Shown here piece after piece: positions 60,792 to 64,000 of a stretch of 64,000 nt of DNA. This stretch comes from an uncultured Verrucomicrobiota bacterium (lineage in GTDB: Bacteria; Verrucomicrobiota; Verrucomicrobiia; Opitutales; UBA9783). The position numbers were made by a program, and so were the translations under genes. Where the stretch lies: assembly GCA_902495005.1 (NCBI GenBank), contig CABUVL010000004.1, positions 1-64,000 on the forward strand. The letters are read 5' to 3'. Within the stretch, counting starts at the first letter, position 1, and each line of letters starts with the position of its first letter. Under the pieces are notes generated by a model, which was not told the origin of the DNA, made no database searches, and was given only the letters and a program-made list of their open reading frames with translations.

Positions 60792-63700
60792 TTATTTCTT
60801 CCTCCGTTTGCCGTTACCAAAGCGCTCGAACACCTGATCTTCGGCCCTGTTGAACAACCCCGCAAAAACGGGATTATTTTGACTGGGCAGCATTTTCCTC
60901 ATGGCATGCACCTCTCCCTGTGTGAGCGGCTTCCCTTGCAATAATTTTAGGAGAGAGCGAGAGGCCCCAAAGCTATCAACGCCAAATCCAATGATCGTGC
61001 CTTGAATAGAGCGCATAAAATCCGCATTGGCCTTGTTTTGTTCTTCGTCAAAACCGAACAGCGTCTTTGCTGTTCCATAAACATCGCCGTAGTAAGACAT
61101 AAAATCGCACTCTTTCAGCGCCTGATCTAACAATTCTTCGTCGCTTAGGCTGTAGCCGCCGACATACATACGCACTGTAGAACGCAAGACACCAATACAC
61201 ATCATCATGGTCGCGCCCACAAATACATCAAAATCTCTCTTTTGCAGCCCAGGGATCATGCACTTTTCAAACGCACTCCAGGTAAAGCGTCTAAATTGTG
61301 TAAACATTTTCATTTTAGGGTTGTCGAACAATACCGGGACCGTCCCAATCCCAGGCGTTAAAATGGCCTGATTTTGAATCTTCATGATGGCTGCACCAAA
61401 TACAGATTTTGCCTCATTGTCAGTCCACTTAGCACTACCCGGCGCGTACAATCCATTTCTTTTCTCGCCGTGTTTGGTGAACTGCTCGTGTATTTTCTTA
61501 AGTTGAGGTTCAGATAACCCAAGTGTTTGTAACCAATGGGCATCTTTTGCGGCCAGCGCTTTCCCCTCTAAAAGGGTTTCGCCCGCTTTCAATATAATCT
61601 CTGAAGCCTGATAACCAGCTAAAAACTTCATCGTGTCATCCCAAAAATGGATTCCACTGAGGTAGGTGGTGGCATTAGCAAATCCGCGACTGGCCTTCGC
61701 TGCCCATGCCCAAAATCCGCTGCCTCCGACCATCTCGCCAAAACTGGCCTGACGGGTTTGTCGCCACAGGGTGCTGGCGTTGAACAAAGCCTCGTTGTCC
61801 TTTAAGGCCTGCTTGGTCCATTTCATATGGATGAGCATCTTTAAACCGGTACCGAAGAATCGCTTGAAGCCAAGGACCATAGAAACTTGTCCAAGATCGT
61901 TGGCTCCAGCCATCGTTGTGCCACCCAGGAGTCGGGCAACATTTAGGTTTTGAACGGTGGCAATCATATTATTTATCACACGACCGCCGGCCGTAAGATT
62001 GTAGGGATCAAGGACACTCGTTCCTCTAACCCGATTAAACATGGCCTCAATGTCTTCTTTATCACTCGCAAGGTTCTTTAGTAAGCACTCAACTTCTGTC
62101 TTTTTCCCAAGTTTTTCGGCATTCTGAATCATTTCACCGTAATCTTTGGCGATGCCAACTAGCAGGTCATCCACCTCCAAAGTCCCAAAACTTTTCATAA
62201 TTTGTGTATCGGGAATGACCGTTTGTAGGTAGCGATACATGGTATCCGCATAATGATTGACCACAAAGTCTTGAACATACTTTGTCGGAAATTTTAATAC
62301 CCGTTCATTTTCAAATCCCCTAATGCCGTAGTTGCGTAAGCGAACCCGCCCTTGCGAGGTTTTGAGAATCTCGTCCAGCACCAAGGCCGTCGCGTCATCC
62401 AGCTTCTGGTTTAAAGAATTAAAAATTTTTTGCTCTCGTTGGTTAAGCTTTTGTCCCTCAAAGAGGCCCTTTTGCTTCAGCTGGCTAATCATACCCCGCT
62501 TGATGCATGCACGAAATCCGTCAAGGTTGTTGGCAATTTTGTTCTTATCAAACGCCCTGGGCAAGTAAGACGCATCCCCAACGGACTCAAAATCTTGTAC
62601 CGTGTACGTCTTCGCACGGATGGCGTCTAGTTGTTTCTGCAGCGCAAGCTCCTCTTGCTTAATTTTGTCTATTTGGGCTTGGTTCCCACCCGCTTGTTCC
62701 AATTTCTCGCGCTGTTTTGTTCTTCGCGTTAATTTGCTTTGGTTTTCACTGAGCGCTCTCGACTTAACCCCATAAAGATCGTACTTTTGGGCCAAGTTCC
62801 CAATCTCATCGCTTATGGGGCGCAGGGATTTTGCGGTTTGATTGACAATGGGGTCGATGTGCGTATCGCCATTCCTGGCAGCTTCGGCAAGCAGGGCATT
62901 AAACTCATCCCACTGCCTTGAATTGCCCCAAACTTCCCTCTTCGCCAATTCGGTAAAAGCCTTTAAATTACCGTACCTCTGAAGCAACCACGACTTAAAC
63001 CCCTTGTTGATTTCGTCAGTGATTTTTGTCCCGTAAACGGCAATCAATTTGTTCGAAACAGACTCGACGGAAGCTGCATTGTTGGTCAACACATTCCCAT
63101 CGTTGTCAACAAATGTTATAAAATTATCTACAAGCTTTCTGCTGATATCGCGTGTCAGCAAGGACGGGCTTGTGGAAGTTCGAATACCTGGAGTGATGGG
63201 TAGTTCCTGCCCCAAGGCCGACTTAACTTTTCCACTTAAGTACCCGGGCTCTCCCGCTTTTAACGGGTCAAGTGCGACCGTAATGTTTTCAATCGACTTA
63301 TTGTTGGGGTCTTGCAAAAGCGCCTTGTATCGCTCAGCCGCAAGCTTTGTTTTCCTTCGTAACAGCAGGTCGGCAGATGTGCCAAATATAACACCAAAAC
63401 CGGCACCCAACAAAGCCGGTGTTGTAATTTGCTTAAGCATTTGTTCGCCGCTCAAATCAGAACCTAAAGTTGCCTGGATGCCCAATTCGATGGCACCCAA
63501 TGTTGCTCCAAAAGCGGCATTTGAGGCTGTATTTTGTACCACGGCCGCTGCGGCCGTCTTGTAAAAATCTTTTCCAAAAATGTGTTCAACAAAGGTGCTC
63601 GCGGTACTCGACAATTTTTTCCCGTACTTCCAATACCTGAAGCCCTGCGAGATTGCGTTGTAAGCTTTACCTGCCCCGCCCAATGTTAACCACGATTCCG

Positions 63701-64000
63701 GGCTCAATAAGTCGGCTCCAAGGTTGGCCACAATCCCGTGTTCAGCTTTAATCTTCTGCTTTAGCCGAATATCATCAATGGCTGTTTTCAATGCATTCAA
63801 TTGTTCTCGGTTGTCGGCCGAACACAAATCGTGCATGTACTCCTCGTACCCGTAACAGTCTTCGGGCCTGATCTCAAAACTCGGATCTGGCTCGTAAAAG
63901 CTTTTACCCTTAATGAAAGATAATCGAACCGCATCGATGATGGTACCCGACGAAACGTGCGCCTTGATTAGATCCCAAATCGAACTGTGTTCGTCCGCTT
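60792..64000 (-). CDS. Large phage virion protein, T7 gp16-like inner-core candidate (partial, runs off the window)
   Basis: The frame is open from the stop at 60792 to the right edge. An ATG at 63836 is internal, because ~54 further codons upstream (SSIWDLIKAHVSSGTIIDAV) stay open. The visible ~1068 residues are mostly helical. They include long glycine-rich amphipathic stretches (LLGAGFGVIFGTSADLLL), a Lys/Gln coiled-coil-like region (QREKLEQAGGNQAQIDKIKQ), and a possible membrane-active C-terminal region (GATMMMCIGVLRSTVRMYVG). Position before the tail fibre and large size fit T7-like internal virion or ejection proteins. No direct motif proves it. Confidence 0.65.
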   Translation of the reverse strand, partial: ADEHSSIWDLIKAHVSSGTIIDAVRLSFIKGKSFYEPDPSFEIRPEDCYGYEEYMHDLCSADNREQLNALKTAIDDIRLKQKIKAEHGIVANLGADLLSPESWLTLGGAGKAYNAISQGFRYWKYGKKLSSTASTFVEHIFGKDFYKTAAAAVVQNTASNAAFGATLGAIELGIQATLGSDLSGEQMLKQITTPALLGAGFGVIFGTSADLLLRRKTKLAAERYKALLQDPNNKSIENITVALDPLKAGEPGYLSGKVKSALGQELPITPGIRTSTSPSLLTRDISRKLVDNFITFVDNDGNVLTNNAASVESVSNKLIAVYGTKITDEINKGFKSWLLQRYGNLKAFTELAKREVWGNSRQWDEFNALLAEAARNGDTHIDPIVNQTAKSLRPISDEIGNLAQKYDLYGVKSRALSENQSKLTRRTKQREKLEQAGGNQAQIDKIKQEELALQKQLDAIRAKTYTVQDFESVGDASYLPRAFDKNKIANNLDGFRACIKRGMISQLKQKGLFEGQKLNQREQKIFNSLNQKLDDATALVLDEILKTSQGRVRLRNYGIRGFENERVLKFPTKYVQDFVVNHYADTMYRYLQTVIPDTQIMKSFGTLEVDDLLVGIAKDYGEMIQNAEKLGKKTEVECLLKNLASDKEDIEAMFNRVRGTSVLDPYNLTAGGRVINNMIATVQNLNVARLLGGTTMAGANDLGQVSMVLGFKRFFGTGLKMLIHMKWTKQALKDNEALFNASTLWRQTRQASFGEMVGGSGFWAWAAKASRGFANATTYLSGIHFWDDTMKFLAGYQASEIILKAGETLLEGKALAAKDAHWLQTLGLSEPQLKKIHEQFTKHGEKRNGLYAPGSAKWTDNEAKSVFGAAIMKIQNQAILTPGIGTVPVLFDNPKMKMFTQFRRFTWSAFEKCMIPGLQKRDFDVFVGATMMMCIGVLRSTVRMYVGGYSLSDEELLDQALKECDFMSYYGDVYGTAKTLFGFDEEQNKANADFMRSIQGTIIGFGVDSFGASRSLLKLLQGKPLTQGEVHAMRKMLPSQNNPVFAGLFNRAEDQVFERFGNGKRRKK

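Larger units (their letters stand above)
53489..64000. mobile_element. Phage/prophage block, left part
   Basis: From 53489 to the right edge all genes are phage-like. Rightward genes (53489-55665) include a replication-type protein and a P-loop kinase-like protein. Leftward genes (64000-55672) encode virion proteins in the order inner-core-like, tail fibre, DUF4376, large terminase. That order resembles the end of the T7 late region (genes 16, 17, 19). The two groups converge at 55665/55672. The right boundary is outside the window. Confidence 0.75.

Noticed and set aside
1..64000. CRISPR array
   Set aside because: No run of equal direct repeats with unique spacers was seen; the only strong tandem repeats are coding (TPR gene, tail fibre) or the GTAA microsatellite.

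Overview
This window looks like chromosomal DNA of a Gram-negative, host-associated bacterium. It carries lipid A genes (lpxA and a fused lpxC-fabZ), a block of type III secretion export-gate genes (sctS-T-U), a family of long TPR-repeat proteins, pyrophosphate-dependent phosphofructokinase, and several decaying genes. The lpxC-fabZ fusion occurs in Bacteroidetes and some Verrucomicrobia. A type III export gate argues against Bacteroidetes, and ftsA argues against classical Chlamydiae. My best inference is the PVC group, most likely a Verrucomicrobia/Opitutae-like symbiont; the sequence alone does not prove this.

Layout. 1-824: a G+C-rich fragment of a DUF637 haemagglutinin (CdiA-like) abuts a decayed tyrosine integrase. 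1178-4438: rho and metG. 4418-11328: three leftward paralogous TPR-repeat genes, each preceded by the same short sigma54-like element. 11560-17681: dapA-dapB-ruvA, ftsA, alaS. 17779-22405: CysJ-like reductase, then pilT, clpP, obgE, tsaB. 22411-26173: sctS-T-U, a gene remnant with a terminator, a NUDIX hydrolase and a YugP-type zinc peptidase. 26620-28379: orphan oppB-oppC. 28821-30894: lpxC/fabZ-lpxA. 31516-34262: tRNA-Val, an ArnA-type UDP-glucuronate decarboxylase, tRNA-Ser and transaldolase. 34403-37433: bioB-bioD-bioA. 37495-49441: acetyltransferase, trxA, gmhA-like, cca, NUDIX, nrdB-nrdA, pfp, a LolA-like protein, secG and comEC. 49507-53140: three consecutive broken genes. 53489 to the right edge: a phage block with a start-less replication-type gene, two small genes, and a leftward virion module (inner-core-like protein, tail fibre, DUF4376 protein, large terminase) in a T7-like order.

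How the parts may fit together. The sctSTU gate and the TPR family suggest protein export into a eukaryotic host. The shared element before the TPR genes suggests they form one regulon, possibly sigma54-controlled as proposed for some chlamydial effectors. PilT and a minimal ComEC hint at DNA uptake. nrdAB closely resembles the enterobacterial class Ia enzymes, and phage, integrase and haemagglutinin relics show past DNA acquisition. Biosynthesis is selective: lysine/DAP steps, lipid A, and the last three biotin steps only.

Gene expression. Clear Shine-Dalgarno sequences are rare; yugP is the clear exception. At several genes (pilT, sctS, lpxC, dapA) a good -35/-10 pair sits so that the -10 ends exactly six bases before the start codon, which predicts leaderless mRNAs.
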